A stretch of DNA of 32,110 bases from Candidatus Magasanikbacteria bacterium RIFCSPHIGHO2_02_FULL_48_18. Lineage in GTDB: Bacteria; Patescibacteriota; Patescibacteriia; Magasanikbacterales; UBA922. The stretch lies in the NCBI GenBank assembly GCA_001784285.1, contig MFQC01000001.1, positions 93,780-125,889 on the forward strand, in the 5' to 3' direction. Below, in pieces: positions 7,402-16,957 of this stretch (position 1 is the first letter of the stretch; every line of letters begins with the position of its first letter). A program made the translations under genes and the position numbers. A model generated the notes under the pieces. The model saw only the letters and a program-made list of their open reading frames with translations. It was not told the origin of the DNA and ran no database searches.

Positions 7402-8643
7402 TCAAGAGAAAGAGACATGACCGAATTGAGCAAGAAGCGTGCCAAACGTTTGACGCGGTCGAATCTCGGTGACGCGGTCTTCATCAACCAATACTTCGGC
7501 CGGAAGGGGCCGGAATTGATAGTTGCTTGCCATGGCCATGCCATAGGCGCCAGCGGTTTCAATGCTCAAGATGTCCCCTTCCCGCACTTCCGGAAGCATT
7601 CTATTTTTTGCAAAAAAATCCGCGCATTCGCAGATATTGCCCGTGACGTCATATTCCTGATGCATGCCGTCCGGGTTCGTTATATTCACAATTTCATGAT
7701 ACGACCCGTACATGGCTGTACGCACCAAATGGTGCATGCCGGTATCGGTGCCAACAATCGTTCGGCGGCTAATGGATTGTTTCATGCCGCTCACTGTGGT
7801 CAAAAGATGCCCGGCTTCGGCAATAATATATCTGCCCGGCTCAAAGCGGAGCGCAACGTCCGAGCCGTACGACGCGCAAAACTGTTCCATGCGTTTTGCA
7901 ATTTGTCTGCCCAATGTTTTCATGTCGAGCCGATGTTCTTTCGGCCGATACGGTACGCCAAATCCGCCACCCACATCAATAAATTCCAAACCGTCACATT
8001 GTTTTGCAATATCCAAAATAACATCAAGCGCCAAAATTGGTTCGCGCAATCTGAGCCACCCGGACCCGATATGCTGATGAATGCCAACCAGGCGCAACTG
8101 ATATTGGTCAATCAATCCTTTCACGCGATCCACGTCTTGAAATGAAATGCCAAATTTGGAATCCGCGCCGCCTGTGATATTAGATTCATGCGACGCAATG
8201 CCAATGTTGGGGTTAAACCGGACACACACGCGTGATCCCGGATGCGCGCGGCCAAATCGCCCCAAATGAGACAATGAGCCCACATTGATCAATACCCCCA
8301 AATCAAACACCTCATCAATCTGCGCGTCGGTCGCGTTGTTTTCGGTAAAGAGTATCTGTTCCGGTTTCGCGCCGCACAATAATCCCAGGCGAACCTCTTC
8401 GGGAGAGACCGCATCAACCCCCAACCCTTTTTTCACAATATGATGAATAAGAAACGGGTTGTAGTTTGCTTTGACCGCGTATAAAAATTCCGTTTTTGGA
8501 TACACGCCTGCTTCGGTTTTTACATCATAAATCCGCGCGCGGATTATTTCCGCGTCATACACATACAGTGGCGTCCCAAATCTGCAACAGAGTTCGTCGA
8601 CGCGGTGAGGGCCAATATAATATTGATTGTCTTTGATAATCAT
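7402..8643 (-). CDS. lysA: Diaminopimelate decarboxylase
   Basis: PLYVYDAEIIRARI...FLYAVKANYNPF (PLP Lys); HQHIGSG; DVGGGFGVPY; RFEPGRYIIAEAG; CECADFFAKNR. Confidence 0.9.
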   Translation of the reverse strand: MIIKDNQYYIGPHRVDELCCRFGTPLYVYDAEIIRARIYDVKTEAGVYPKTEFLYAVKANYNPFLIHHIVKKGLGVDAVSPEEVRLGLLCGAKPEQILFTENNATDAQIDEVFDLGVLINVGSLSHLGRFGRAHPGSRVCVRFNPNIGIASHESNITGGADSKFGISFQDVDRVKGLIDQYQLRLVGIHQHIGSGWLRLREPILALDVILDIAKQCDGLEFIDVGGGFGVPYRPKEHRLDMKTLGRQIAKRMEQFCASYGSDVALRFEPGRYIIAEAGHLLTTVSGMKQSISRRTIVGTDTGMHHLVRTAMYGSYHEIVNITNPDGMHQEYDVTGNICECADFFAKNRMLPEVREGDILSIETAGAYGMAMASNYQFRPLPAEVLVDEDRVTEIRPRQTFGTLLAQFGHVSFS

Positions 8644-8704
8644 AAAAAATAAGGCGTTCGCGCAGCGCTCCGGCGGCAGAGCGCTGGCGACCTCCTTGCG
8701 CGGG

Positions 8705-9016
8705 CTATTCGGGCTTCGTCAACGTGACCTCACCGCCGCCGGTGAGGCCGAACCAGCCGGAGATGTAGTCCCCCTCGATGCCCGACGTACTGCCCGGGCC
8801 GCACCGCGCTCCGTCCGTGAAGATGGCCCTGGCCAACGGCTTGTTCGGATCCGGCAAGCAAGAATCTGCCATGACCACGCCATCCAGCCACACCTGGTCC
8901 TGGGGATCCTCGGGGGGTGGAGTCAGAAGAAGACGGAAGTGGAAGAGAGACAGCCCCTGATTGGAAATCCGAAAAACAAACTGCTGAACGACAAAACTTG
9001 CCTGCAGTGCCATCAT
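8705..9016 (-). CDS. Hypothetical protein (103 aa) in a GC-rich patch upstream of lysA
   Basis: ATG at 9016 preceded by a strong SD (aaggaggtgt); TTGACA-18-TATGCT promoter at 9088..9059; no family recognised. Confidence 0.6.
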   Translation of the reverse strand: MMALQASFVVQQFVFRISNQGLSLFHFRLLLTPPPEDPQDQVWLDGVVMADSCLPDPNKPLARAIFTDGARCGPGSTSGIEGDYISGWFGLTGGGEVTLTKPE

Positions 9017-9058
9017 ACACCTCCTTTTTTTGGTTGATGGCAGTTTCAAACTTCACTG

Positions 9059-9088
9059 AGCATAAAAGAAAAGGTGAGCGGTTGTCAA
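9059..9088 (-). promoter_or_regulatory. Putative sigma70 promoter (TTGACA-18-TATGCT) for the 8705-9016 ORF
   Basis: Plus-strand TGTCAA 9083-9088 and AGCATA 9059-9064. Confidence 0.5.
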
Positions 9089-9115
9089 ATAATGTGTCCA
9101 ATGTGCATAACTCTA

Positions 9116-9144
9116 TTGACAGCCAAAATGAAGCATGGTACGGT
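9116..9144 (+). promoter_or_regulatory. Putative plus-strand promoter (TTGACA-17-TACGGT)
   Basis: TTGACA 9116-9121, TACGGT 9139-9144. Confidence 0.4.
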
Positions 9145-9191
9145 TAAAAAAGATATGATGTCTTTCAATATAAAAACAAAAAAAACCAAGA

Positions 9192-9219
9192 AGACTTCTC
9201 TCCTCTGAAGGGTCTTTTT
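9192..9219 (+). terminator. Putative intrinsic terminator/attenuator
   Basis: AGACTTC...GAAGGGTCT then TTTTT. Confidence 0.5.
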
Positions 9220-9255
9220 GTCTGTTCTCAATCGTACGCGCGAAACATCATACAC

Positions 9256-9285
9256 AAAAAACCCTTCACAAAAGGGATTTTTTAT
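9256..9285. terminator. Second terminator-like hairpin
   Basis: aaaaaACCCTTcacaaAAGGGAtttttt. Confidence 0.55.
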
Positions 9286-9486
9286 TTCTTGCTCATTCCC
9301 GTTCTTTTACAATTCAGCGACGTATCAGTGTGGAGTTCTGCCCGATCGGGCGGAACAATATCCAGACGCATGGCAGGACCTTTGTGTGGCCAGAGATGAT
9401 GTTTAGAACATAAACAGTATCTTTGGCTACACAGGCTAGGGGGGTATCTCTAGCCTGGGCCCTACAGAGGGCCCAAAGGACGGAAG

Positions 9487-10467
9487 TTGGCAGTTTTTTC
9501 CCAACCCCCCAATCCCCCCTCGATCGGGTCAGTGTTTGGATCGCCGGAGGAGGTGCCGAATGGCGCCCTCTTCGACGAGACAAATGCCCGACTCAAGGGG
9601 ACTTTCACGATCCCGGTCCTGTCTGACCGGGATCTCAACGACAGACTGCAGGAGGTTTCTCAAACCACGTGGTCCGATCTTCGGGCGGATCGAATCACGG
9701 TAAAGTTCCTCGTGGGGCCCGGTGTTGACTACCGCCTTCATGGGGAAAAAGTCGCCTGGCGGAGAAACGCCGCCATCGAGTTCGAAGGTTTCGTGCCGGT
9801 CAACGGTCACCCCACCGTTGCCGGCATCGCGTACTATGGGGCAGTTGATCCTCGCCGGATGCCTCCCGTTGACACGGAAATCTCGGAGCGTAATCTGCAT
9901 CGACAGGCGCTCGCGAACCCGAGCTGGCGGGACACGTCCCATGTCCGGTGCGAGGTTCTCACCCCCATCGGAAACCAGGACGTGTGCGGCCTGGTGGATC
10001 TCTACAACCAGAGATTCGATCGGTACCTCGTGCGCTTCACGCATGAGACCGTTCGTTTCATGGTTGGGGGGTCCCTCACCATGGTCATTCGGGAAACCGG
10101 CAAGATCGTCTCGGTCGCCATCGCCGAGCGCGTGGTCTTCGCGGTTCCGGGAGCGGCGTCGATCTCGTTCTACGAGATCAGTGACGTCGCGACCGATACC
10201 GCGTGCGGAGGCAGGGGCTACGCCCTTGCGCTCTACCGCGCGCTCATCGGCCGCATTCGGCGTGAGGAGCCGAACGCGGTCGTGACGACCGAGATCCGGG
10301 CCTGCTGGGCCCCCCTCTACCGAATCATGGTCGCATCAGGATTCGTAGAGGGTGGGTACCTGCCTGCCCACTGCCTCATCCGAAGCGTCGGTGCCGAAAC
10401 GATCCACCAGGCGGGAGACTTCGGCGATCTGGCGCTTTTTTTCCACAACCCTAACCCTGTCACCTGA
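9487..10467 (+). CDS. GNAT-family N-acetyltransferase, C-terminal region resembling beta-lysine acetyltransferase AblB
   Basis: C-terminal FYEISDVATDTACGGRGYALALYRALIGRIRREEPNAVVTTEIRACWAPLYRIMVASGFVEGGYLPAHCLI; TTG start with AAAGGA upstream; GC-rich. Confidence 0.65.
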   Translation: MAVFSQPPNPPSIGSVFGSPEEVPNGALFDETNARLKGTFTIPVLSDRDLNDRLQEVSQTTWSDLRADRITVKFLVGPGVDYRLHGEKVAWRRNAAIEFEGFVPVNGHPTVAGIAYYGAVDPRRMPPVDTEISERNLHRQALANPSWRDTSHVRCEVLTPIGNQDVCGLVDLYNQRFDRYLVRFTHETVRFMVGGSLTMVIRETGKIVSVAIAERVVFAVPGAASISFYEISDVATDTACGGRGYALALYRALIGRIRREEPNAVVTTEIRACWAPLYRIMVASGFVEGGYLPAHCLIRSVGAETIHQAGDFGDLALFFHNPNPVT

Positions 10468-10473
10468 TACCTC

Positions 10474-10540
10474 GCTGTTGCCGGCCGCAGTTCGAGCCTG
10501 TCACTCGTTCTGCGGCCCGGCCTCAGCTCTTTAAAAAAAA
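10474..10540 (+). terminator. GC-rich hairpin downstream of the GNAT gene
   Basis: GCCGGCCGCAG ... CTGCGGCCCGGC, one-nt bulge, then ctcagctcttt. Confidence 0.45.
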
Positions 10541-10608
10541 CATACGATCTGTCCAAAAGAATACACACGAGAGTATTCGACTGCATTCTTTTGTCCATAT
10601 CTTTTTTT

Positions 10609-12135
10609 ATGCATCTCTTTACCAATGGCTTTATCTTTTTTTCAAAAGAAACCGCGTGGGCCAAAGAACTCCTCACAGATGACAACGGAACCATTGTCGC
10701 GATAAGCAAAACCGAACACGGGCTCAAGCATAGTGAAAGAGACGCAGAGATTGTTGATCTCAAGGGAGGATACCTTTTCCCGGCGTTTGAAGACGCCCAC
10801 AACCACCCGGCCATGATGTGCCGGCTTTTTTCTGACCTGAACATTAATGGTGTTCAATCATGGACAGAAGCCCAAGCCGCCATTCGCTCGTATATTGCCG
10901 CGCATCCGAGAAAAGAATGGTATAGCGTCTATGGCTGGAACAACGCCACCTGGGGTGATTTGAAAGATACGGATATTGATCCCCTTACCGAAAAACCGCT
11001 GTTTATTATGAACATTTCATTTCATGGCGGCGTCTTGAATACTGCGGCGCAACGCAAACTTCGAGAGGATCGTGTGGAGGTCGCGCACGATCATGGCGTT
11101 GTCGAGGAAGAGCAATTTCAAATTGTGGAAGCCCTGACGTTGCCCAAATACGACGAACTCTTGTCTCTTATCCCGCAATTCGAACGTGAACTGCACACGC
11201 AAGGCATTGTTTCCGTTCATGATATGTGGATCGCCACTATGGATCAGCTTGAGGCATATATGGATCTTGACCGGACGGGGAAACTGTCTCTCAACGTCGC
11301 CGGCCATATCAGCTCCGACCTCCTTAATCACCCGAAAATTCACGCCGCGCTCGCGCATACAGGGCCTCATTTCAGCGTGGCGGGCATCAAAATTTTTCTT
11401 GACGGCGCGATTGGCGTCCATACCGCATTTATGAGCAATCCCTACAAAGACGTGCGCCATCGGGGCATTCCTCGCGGATCATTTCCGGACGTTGCAACCA
11501 AAATCGCAAAAGCCTATCACGCCGGGCTTCGCAGTTTTGCCATCCACGCGATTGGCGACGCGGCAATTTCGACCGTGCTTACCATTTGTGAAAAATTATC
11601 ACGAAAATACACCGACGCGTCGTGGCGCATTGAACACAGCGAAGTGATTCACCCGCGCGATATTCAACGCATGGTTCATCTCCCTATAACGCTTGTCATG
11701 CAACCCAACTTTAGCTGGGATATTGGCAATTACAAAGATCGTCTCGGCGACATGGTCCGCTGGATCAATCCGTTTCGGCTGTTATTGAACGGCAACGTCG
11801 CTGTCGCGTTTGGGTCGGACAATATGCCAACCAATCCTTTCCAAGGCATCGCGTGGGCGCTCGAGTATGGCGCCTACCCGGAACAAAAAATCACCCGGAA
11901 AGAGGCAATGGCTCTCTATACGGCCGGCGGGGCAAAACTGGCGCAGGAAAAAAAAACGCGCGGCTCGATAGACGTGGGGAAAAAAGCGAACCTTATGCTT
12001 CTTGATCAAAATCCGTTCGACGAGACGGTGTCTCTTGAACGCATCCGTGTTTTGGAAACATGGTTTGAAGGAAAGCCACAGCTTTCCTCCCGCGTTATGG
12101 AACGTCATCCCGCGCACGCGCAACACATAGCCTAA
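10609..12135 (+). CDS. Amidohydrolase family 3 (YtcJ-like)
   Basis: GGYLFPAFEDAHNHPAM metal-binding motif; FAIHAIGDAAISTVL; IEHSEVIHPRDI; VAFGSDNMPTNP; start at ATG 10609. Confidence 0.85.
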   Translation: MHLFTNGFIFFSKETAWAKELLTDDNGTIVAISKTEHGLKHSERDAEIVDLKGGYLFPAFEDAHNHPAMMCRLFSDLNINGVQSWTEAQAAIRSYIAAHPRKEWYSVYGWNNATWGDLKDTDIDPLTEKPLFIMNISFHGGVLNTAAQRKLREDRVEVAHDHGVVEEEQFQIVEALTLPKYDELLSLIPQFERELHTQGIVSVHDMWIATMDQLEAYMDLDRTGKLSLNVAGHISSDLLNHPKIHAALAHTGPHFSVAGIKIFLDGAIGVHTAFMSNPYKDVRHRGIPRGSFPDVATKIAKAYHAGLRSFAIHAIGDAAISTVLTICEKLSRKYTDASWRIEHSEVIHPRDIQRMVHLPITLVMQPNFSWDIGNYKDRLGDMVRWINPFRLLLNGNVAVAFGSDNMPTNPFQGIAWALEYGAYPEQKITRKEAMALYTAGGAKLAQEKKTRGSIDVGKKANLMLLDQNPFDETVSLERIRVLETWFEGKPQLSSRVMERHPAHAQHIA

Positions 12136-15100
12136 GGGCGGCGCTCTTCTTTTTCCTCTTCCAATTGCACGCTCAGCAAATGACTCGTACCGCCTCCCCC
12201 CATGGTCACGCCATACAGGGCGTTGGCCGCGTGCATCGTGGCGCGGTTGTGCGTAATCAAAATAAATTGCGATTGCTTTGCCAGCTCGCGCAAAATGTCC
12301 GTAAATCGAAGCGTGTTGGCTTCGTCAAGCGCCGCTTCCACTTCGTCAAGAACAACAAAAGGCGGCGGATTGGTATGCAAAATGGCGCACACCAATGCCA
12401 ATGACGTCAGCGTGCGCTCCCCGCCGGAGAGCGCCTGAATATCGCGAATTTTTTTTCCGGGCGGGCACGCGACAATATCAATGCCTTGTAAAATCTTTTT
12501 GCCTCGTTTTGTTTTTTGCGTTTCTTCTTCACTGTCATCCGAAAGAGCTCCGCCATTCCCCTCTTCCCCTTCATCTTCCGGAACCTCCCGACCGTAAATT
12601 TCAACGAGGTCGGCTTTCCCGCCTTCAAACAAAATGGAAAAATATCGGGCAAATTCTTTGGTAATGCGCTGAAACGCGGTTTGCCGTTTCTTTTTCATGA
12701 TGGTGTCCAATTCGGCGATAAGCGTTTCCAAATCATCGGCCGCGGTATTGAGATCGTCAAGCTCGGCCGCGAGCGCGTCATGGCGTGTTTTGGTTTCGTG
12801 GTATTCGGCAATCACGTCGTCATCAATGCCGCCAATCAAGCTGAGCGTGTATTTCAATTTTTGAATCTGCGCCTGCGTGCGCTCGAGGGCCTCGACCGGA
12901 AGAACCGTCTCAACGCGCGCCACAATGGACACAATGGTCTCGCGCAACTCCTGGTACACTTCCGTTTCCAAATCCTCCTGTTTCGTTTCAAGCTTCGCAA
13001 TATCCACATTGAACGCGTTTTTTTCTTCCGTCACCGCATGAAGCAGTTGCTGTTCCGTCTGCATGGCATCTTGAAGCGCAAAAACGCGCTGGCGTTTTGC
13101 TTCTTGGTCGGAATTAAACGCATTCATTTTTTTCTCGGCCGCTTCCACCTGTTTTTCAATACCCGCGAGCATCGTCTCCACCCGCTCTTTTTCCGCGGCG
13201 ATATCCTTCATCACCGAATCGTATTCCGACTTGCTCATGGAATACAGCGACCGCTCTTGTGCAAGACTGGCATATTCTTTTTCGGTTTCTTGCTTGGCGC
13301 TCGCAAGAAAAAGCACCTTTCCTCTTGCCACTTCCACTTCTGCTTGAAGTCCGCGGATCGTTTCTTGGGTTGCTTCGCATGCCATTTCGATCTTTTCCAA
13401 AGACCGGCGTTTTTCATCAATGGCGCCTTCAATATCAGCCGGACTGCGCGGAGTAAACGAGGCTGACCCGTGGGCAAAACTCAGGCCCTCTCGTCCGCGC
13501 TCCGATCGAAATCCTCCCTTCATGCTCCCGCTCGTCTCCAACATATCGCCATCAAGCGTTACCATGCGGATTCGTCCAATGCCAATGCGCCGCGCGACCT
13601 CAATCGTGTCAACCACGAGGGTATTTCCCAAAACATAAGAAAAAATGTGTTCAAATTTTGGATCAAAAGAAATGCAGTCAACGGCAAATCCATGAACCCC
13701 TTTTTCCTGCAAAAAATTGCTCACACCCTGCGGCAGAATGCGGGGCTGAATTTTGTTCAGGGGCAAAAATGTGGCAACGCCCAATCGTTCGCGGCGAAGG
13801 AATTGGATACAGCGTTCCGCGACCCCTTCGTCTTCGACGACAAGAGACGACAAGCGCCCGCCCGCGGCGACGTCTAGCGCCAAATGATACGGCGTCTTCA
13901 CATCGCCAAGCTGGGCGACCACGCCATAAATCGCACCCAAACGGCGGCGTTCCGCCAAAACAGCCTGAACCGCTTTCATGCCCGTGATATGCCACAGCGA
14001 CTCCTGGCTTTTGGACTCCATCATGTCTTGTTGCAGGGAAGCAATCGCCGAACGGAGCGTTGCCCGTTCAATCTGAAGATCCTCCGCTTGTTTTTTCTGC
14101 TCCAAAATACGCGCGTCAAGAGCCGTTGCTTTTTTTTCTGCGTCCGCAATCTCGCGATCCAACTTTGCGCTTTGCGCCTTCAGCTCTTCAATTTTCTTTT
14201 CCAGCCAAGCAACATTTTGTTTTCCCACTTTGGAATATTCTATTTCTAGCCGGCCCTGAAGCGTGGCGCGCTCCCGTTCGACAGTATTTTTTTCGCGGAC
14301 TTTTTCCTGATATGCCGCCTGAAGCGCGGCAAAAATATCCTGTCGCGATTCTTCTTTTGCCAATACTGCCAATTCTTCCTGAATGATATGCAGACGATGA
14401 GCAATCTCCTGATATATTTTTTCTTTTCCGCGCAACACGGCTTCTATTTTTTTTCGCTCAGACTCCGCCCGCGTCCAAAGCGTGGCGTAATACGACTCTT
14501 GCGCCGCCAAAAGTTCGCTTTCCACTTCTTGACGCTGTTCCAATTTTTTTACCTGGCGCGAAAGAGTTTTGAGCCGAGGCGCAATTTCTTCAAGAAGCAC
14601 GGATGCCTGAGCAATATGTTCCCGGCTTCGCGTCAATTTCAAAAACGCGTGGTGCCGCTTGATTTGAAATTCTTTAATCCCGGCCGCTTCATCAAAAAAA
14701 TCTTTTCGTTCTTCCATGGATTGAAGGAGCATTCGGTCAATCATTCCTTGGCCGATAATGGCATACGAACCCTGCCCAAACTGCGCTTTGGCAAGCAATA
14801 ACTGGACATCGAGCAAACGAACCGGCGAGCCATTGACAAGATACTCGCTCTCTCCGGAACGGTAGAGCCGCCGCGTGAGAACCAATTCGTCGTATTCCAA
14901 ATCGGCTCGCTTGTCCCGATTATCAATCGTCACGGTCACAGACGCCATGCCCATTTGCCCCTTCGATTCGGAACCGGAAAAAATCATGTCCGCGCTTTTT
15001 TTGCCTCGGATCTGCTTCAAGCTTTGCTCTCCCATCACCCAGCGCAAAGCATCCACAATGTTGGACTTGCCACTGCCATTTGGACCCACAATTGCCGTGA

Positions 15101-15194
15101 CGCTTTGCGACATCTTGTCTCCGGGGAAAAACTCCAAAACCGTCTTCTCAGCAAAAGACTTAAATCCGGAAATTTCAATGGATTTGAGATACAT
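12132..15194 (-). CDS. smc: Chromosome segregation ATPase SMC
   Basis: MYLKSIEISGFKSFAEKT...VGPNGSGKSNIVDALRWVMGEQSLKQIRG (Walker A); coiled coils; hinge; LSGGERTLTSLALVCAILHTNPPPFVVLDEVEAALDEAN. Confidence 0.95.
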   Translation of the reverse strand: MYLKSIEISGFKSFAEKTVLEFFPGDKMSQSVTAIVGPNGSGKSNIVDALRWVMGEQSLKQIRGKKSADMIFSGSESKGQMGMASVTVTIDNRDKRADLEYDELVLTRRLYRSGESEYLVNGSPVRLLDVQLLLAKAQFGQGSYAIIGQGMIDRMLLQSMEERKDFFDEAAGIKEFQIKRHHAFLKLTRSREHIAQASVLLEEIAPRLKTLSRQVKKLEQRQEVESELLAAQESYYATLWTRAESERKKIEAVLRGKEKIYQEIAHRLHIIQEELAVLAKEESRQDIFAALQAAYQEKVREKNTVERERATLQGRLEIEYSKVGKQNVAWLEKKIEELKAQSAKLDREIADAEKKATALDARILEQKKQAEDLQIERATLRSAIASLQQDMMESKSQESLWHITGMKAVQAVLAERRRLGAIYGVVAQLGDVKTPYHLALDVAAGGRLSSLVVEDEGVAERCIQFLRRERLGVATFLPLNKIQPRILPQGVSNFLQEKGVHGFAVDCISFDPKFEHIFSYVLGNTLVVDTIEVARRIGIGRIRMVTLDGDMLETSGSMKGGFRSERGREGLSFAHGSASFTPRSPADIEGAIDEKRRSLEKIEMACEATQETIRGLQAEVEVARGKVLFLASAKQETEKEYASLAQERSLYSMSKSEYDSVMKDIAAEKERVETMLAGIEKQVEAAEKKMNAFNSDQEAKRQRVFALQDAMQTEQQLLHAVTEEKNAFNVDIAKLETKQEDLETEVYQELRETIVSIVARVETVLPVEALERTQAQIQKLKYTLSLIGGIDDDVIAEYHETKTRHDALAAELDDLNTAADDLETLIAELDTIMKKKRQTAFQRITKEFARYFSILFEGGKADLVEIYGREVPEDEGEEGNGGALSDDSEEETQKTKRGKKILQGIDIVACPPGKKIRDIQALSGGERTLTSLALVCAILHTNPPPFVVLDEVEAALDEANTLRFTDILRELAKQSQFILITHNRATMHAANALYGVTMGGGGTSHLLSVQLEEEKEERRP

Positions 15195-15276
15195 AATCGG
15201 AAGACAGTATACCATCCTTGACAACGAAGAACAAGCGCTCTATACTGCCTTGTTCTATAGAAAAACAAAAACGTTT

Positions 15277-16266
15277 ATGCCAAAAATAGCCGCCCGAATG
15301 ATTCACCGCGTGATTCACGAGGCAAACAAAATTCTCCTCATCCCCCACCAGCACCCGGACGGCGACACGCTCGGATCTCTTTCGGCATGCATGGGATTTT
15401 TGCGCGCGATCGGAAAGCCGCACGAGGCCTATTGCCGCACTGCCATTCCGGACGCGTATGCTTTTCTTCCGCATGTGGATCGTATCGCGACCGAAGAGAA
15501 CACCGGCGTATGGCGCGACCCCGCCATTGACGTCATTATTGTTTTTGACGCCGGAGATTTGCATTACGCGGGCGTAGACGATTATATCAAACGCATGGAA
15601 CAGCGTCCGATCATTGTGAACATTGACCACCACGCAACCAACGAACATTTTGGACACCACAATCTTGTTATTCCCACCGCATCGTCAACCACGGAAATTC
15701 TCTACCGTTTTTTTATCTTCAATCATATCCCCATTGATGAATACATGGCGACCGCGCTCTTGACCGGCCTTATCACCGATACCGATCATTTTACCAATGC
15801 CGCGACCTCGTCCGCGTCGCTCAAATTTGCAGGCGATCTTATCAAACGCGGTGCGAATTTGCATCGCATCCGCCTTTCCAGTTTAAAAAATAAAACCGTG
15901 GGCGGACTGAAGGTATGGGGCGTTGTCCTTTCTCGTCTCGAAACGGACAAAGAAACGGATACGGTCTACACCTACATCACGCGCGAAGACACCGTACGAC
16001 ACGACGTGTCGGAAGAAGAAATCGAGGGAGTCGCAAACTTTATGAATGTGCTTGGCGAAGGCCGCGCTTCCCTCATCTTGAAAGAGCGTGAAAATGGGCA
16101 AGTCAAAGGAAGCTTTCGGACGACGAAAGACGACGTGGATGTTTCCCTGTATGCAAAAGCGCTTGGCGGAGGAGGTCATAAAAAGGCGGCAGGATTTTTG
16201 ATTGACGGCCCCATCGAGACCGCGGCAAAAAGAGTACTGGGATCCATGAAACATGGCCCGTCTTAG
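15277..16266 (+). CDS. DHH/DHHA1 phosphoesterase, NrnA-type
   Basis: HQHPDGDTLGSLSAC; FDAGDLHYAG; NIDHHATNEHFG; C-terminal GGGGHKKAAGF; start at ATG 15277. Confidence 0.88.
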   Translation: MPKIAARMIHRVIHEANKILLIPHQHPDGDTLGSLSACMGFLRAIGKPHEAYCRTAIPDAYAFLPHVDRIATEENTGVWRDPAIDVIIVFDAGDLHYAGVDDYIKRMEQRPIIVNIDHHATNEHFGHHNLVIPTASSTTEILYRFFIFNHIPIDEYMATALLTGLITDTDHFTNAATSSASLKFAGDLIKRGANLHRIRLSSLKNKTVGGLKVWGVVLSRLETDKETDTVYTYITREDTVRHDVSEEEIEGVANFMNVLGEGRASLILKERENGQVKGSFRTTKDDVDVSLYAKALGGGGHKKAAGFLIDGPIETAAKRVLGSMKHGPS

Positions 16267-16332
16267 ACCATTCATGCTGAACGTTTGCTTTACCTCCTTG
16301 CGTATCTTTGATATACTTTCTTTAACCCTTCT

Positions 16333-16926
16333 ATGAATACACCACTCTTTCAACATCTTATCCCAACCGTTATTGAAAAAACAACATACGGCGAGCGCGC
16401 CTATGATATTTACTCCCGACTCATGAAAGATCGGATTATTTTTCTTGGAACCGGCATTAATGACGCGGTTGCCAATACGGTTATCGCACAGCTTTTGTTT
16501 TTAGAAAATCAAAGTCCGGAGAAAGACATCAAACTCTACATCAATTCTCCCGGCGGCTCGGTCACTGCGGGCATGGCCATTTATGACACCATGCAGTACA
16601 TCAAACCGGATGTCTCGACCATCTGTATCGGCATTGCCGCAAGCATGGGGTCCCTGCTTTTGGCGGCAGGCGCGCATGGCAAACGATTCTGCCTTCCAAA
16701 TTCCGAAGTGATGATCCATCAGGTGATGGGCGGCGCCGAAGGACAAGCGAGCGACATCCAAATTCACGCGGAACGAATTATCAAAATGAAGCGGCGTCTC
16801 AATGAGATGCTGGCACAGCACAGTGGCAAGCCGTTCGAACAAGTGGAAAAAGATTCGGATCGAGACCGATTTATGTCAGCAAAAGAAGCAGTGGAATATG
16901 GGCTTGTTGATAAAGTGATTGAATAA
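16333..16926 (+). CDS. clpP: ATP-dependent Clp protease proteolytic subunit
   Basis: [53 protein letters not shown]. Confidence 0.96.
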   Translation: MNTPLFQHLIPTVIEKTTYGERAYDIYSRLMKDRIIFLGTGINDAVANTVIAQLLFLENQSPEKDIKLYINSPGGSVTAGMAIYDTMQYIKPDVSTICIGIAASMGSLLLAAGAHGKRFCLPNSEVMIHQVMGGAEGQASDIQIHAERIIKMKRRLNEMLAQHSGKPFEQVEKDSDRDRFMSAKEAVEYGLVDKVIE

Positions 16927-16931
16927 TATAA

Positions 16932-16957
16932 AAAAAATCCCCGAACGGGGATTTTTT
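16932..16957. terminator. Bidirectional terminator shared by clpP and the opposing putative ncRNA
   Basis: AAAAAATCCCC-GAAC-GGGGATTTTTT. Confidence 0.85.

Noticed and set aside
7399-8145. 248-aa plus-strand ORF
   Set aside because: Antisense to lysA, which has strong family motifs.
8730-9101. 123-aa minus-strand ORF overlapping 8705-9016 in another frame
   Set aside because: The alternative frame has a strong SD and promoter spacing; this one is Pro/Arg/Gly-rich, typical of off-frame GC-rich sequence.
9529-10044. 171-aa minus-strand ORF
   Set aside because: Antisense to the GNAT gene; long off-frame ORFs are expected in GC-rich DNA.
12516-13466. 316-aa plus-strand ORF
   Set aside because: Antisense to smc; Phe/Arg/His-rich composition typical of reverse-complement coiled-coil coding sequence.
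14875-15276. N-terminal extension of the DHH phosphoesterase ORF
   Set aside because: Overlaps the start of smc on the other strand; the family N-terminus fits ATG 15277.
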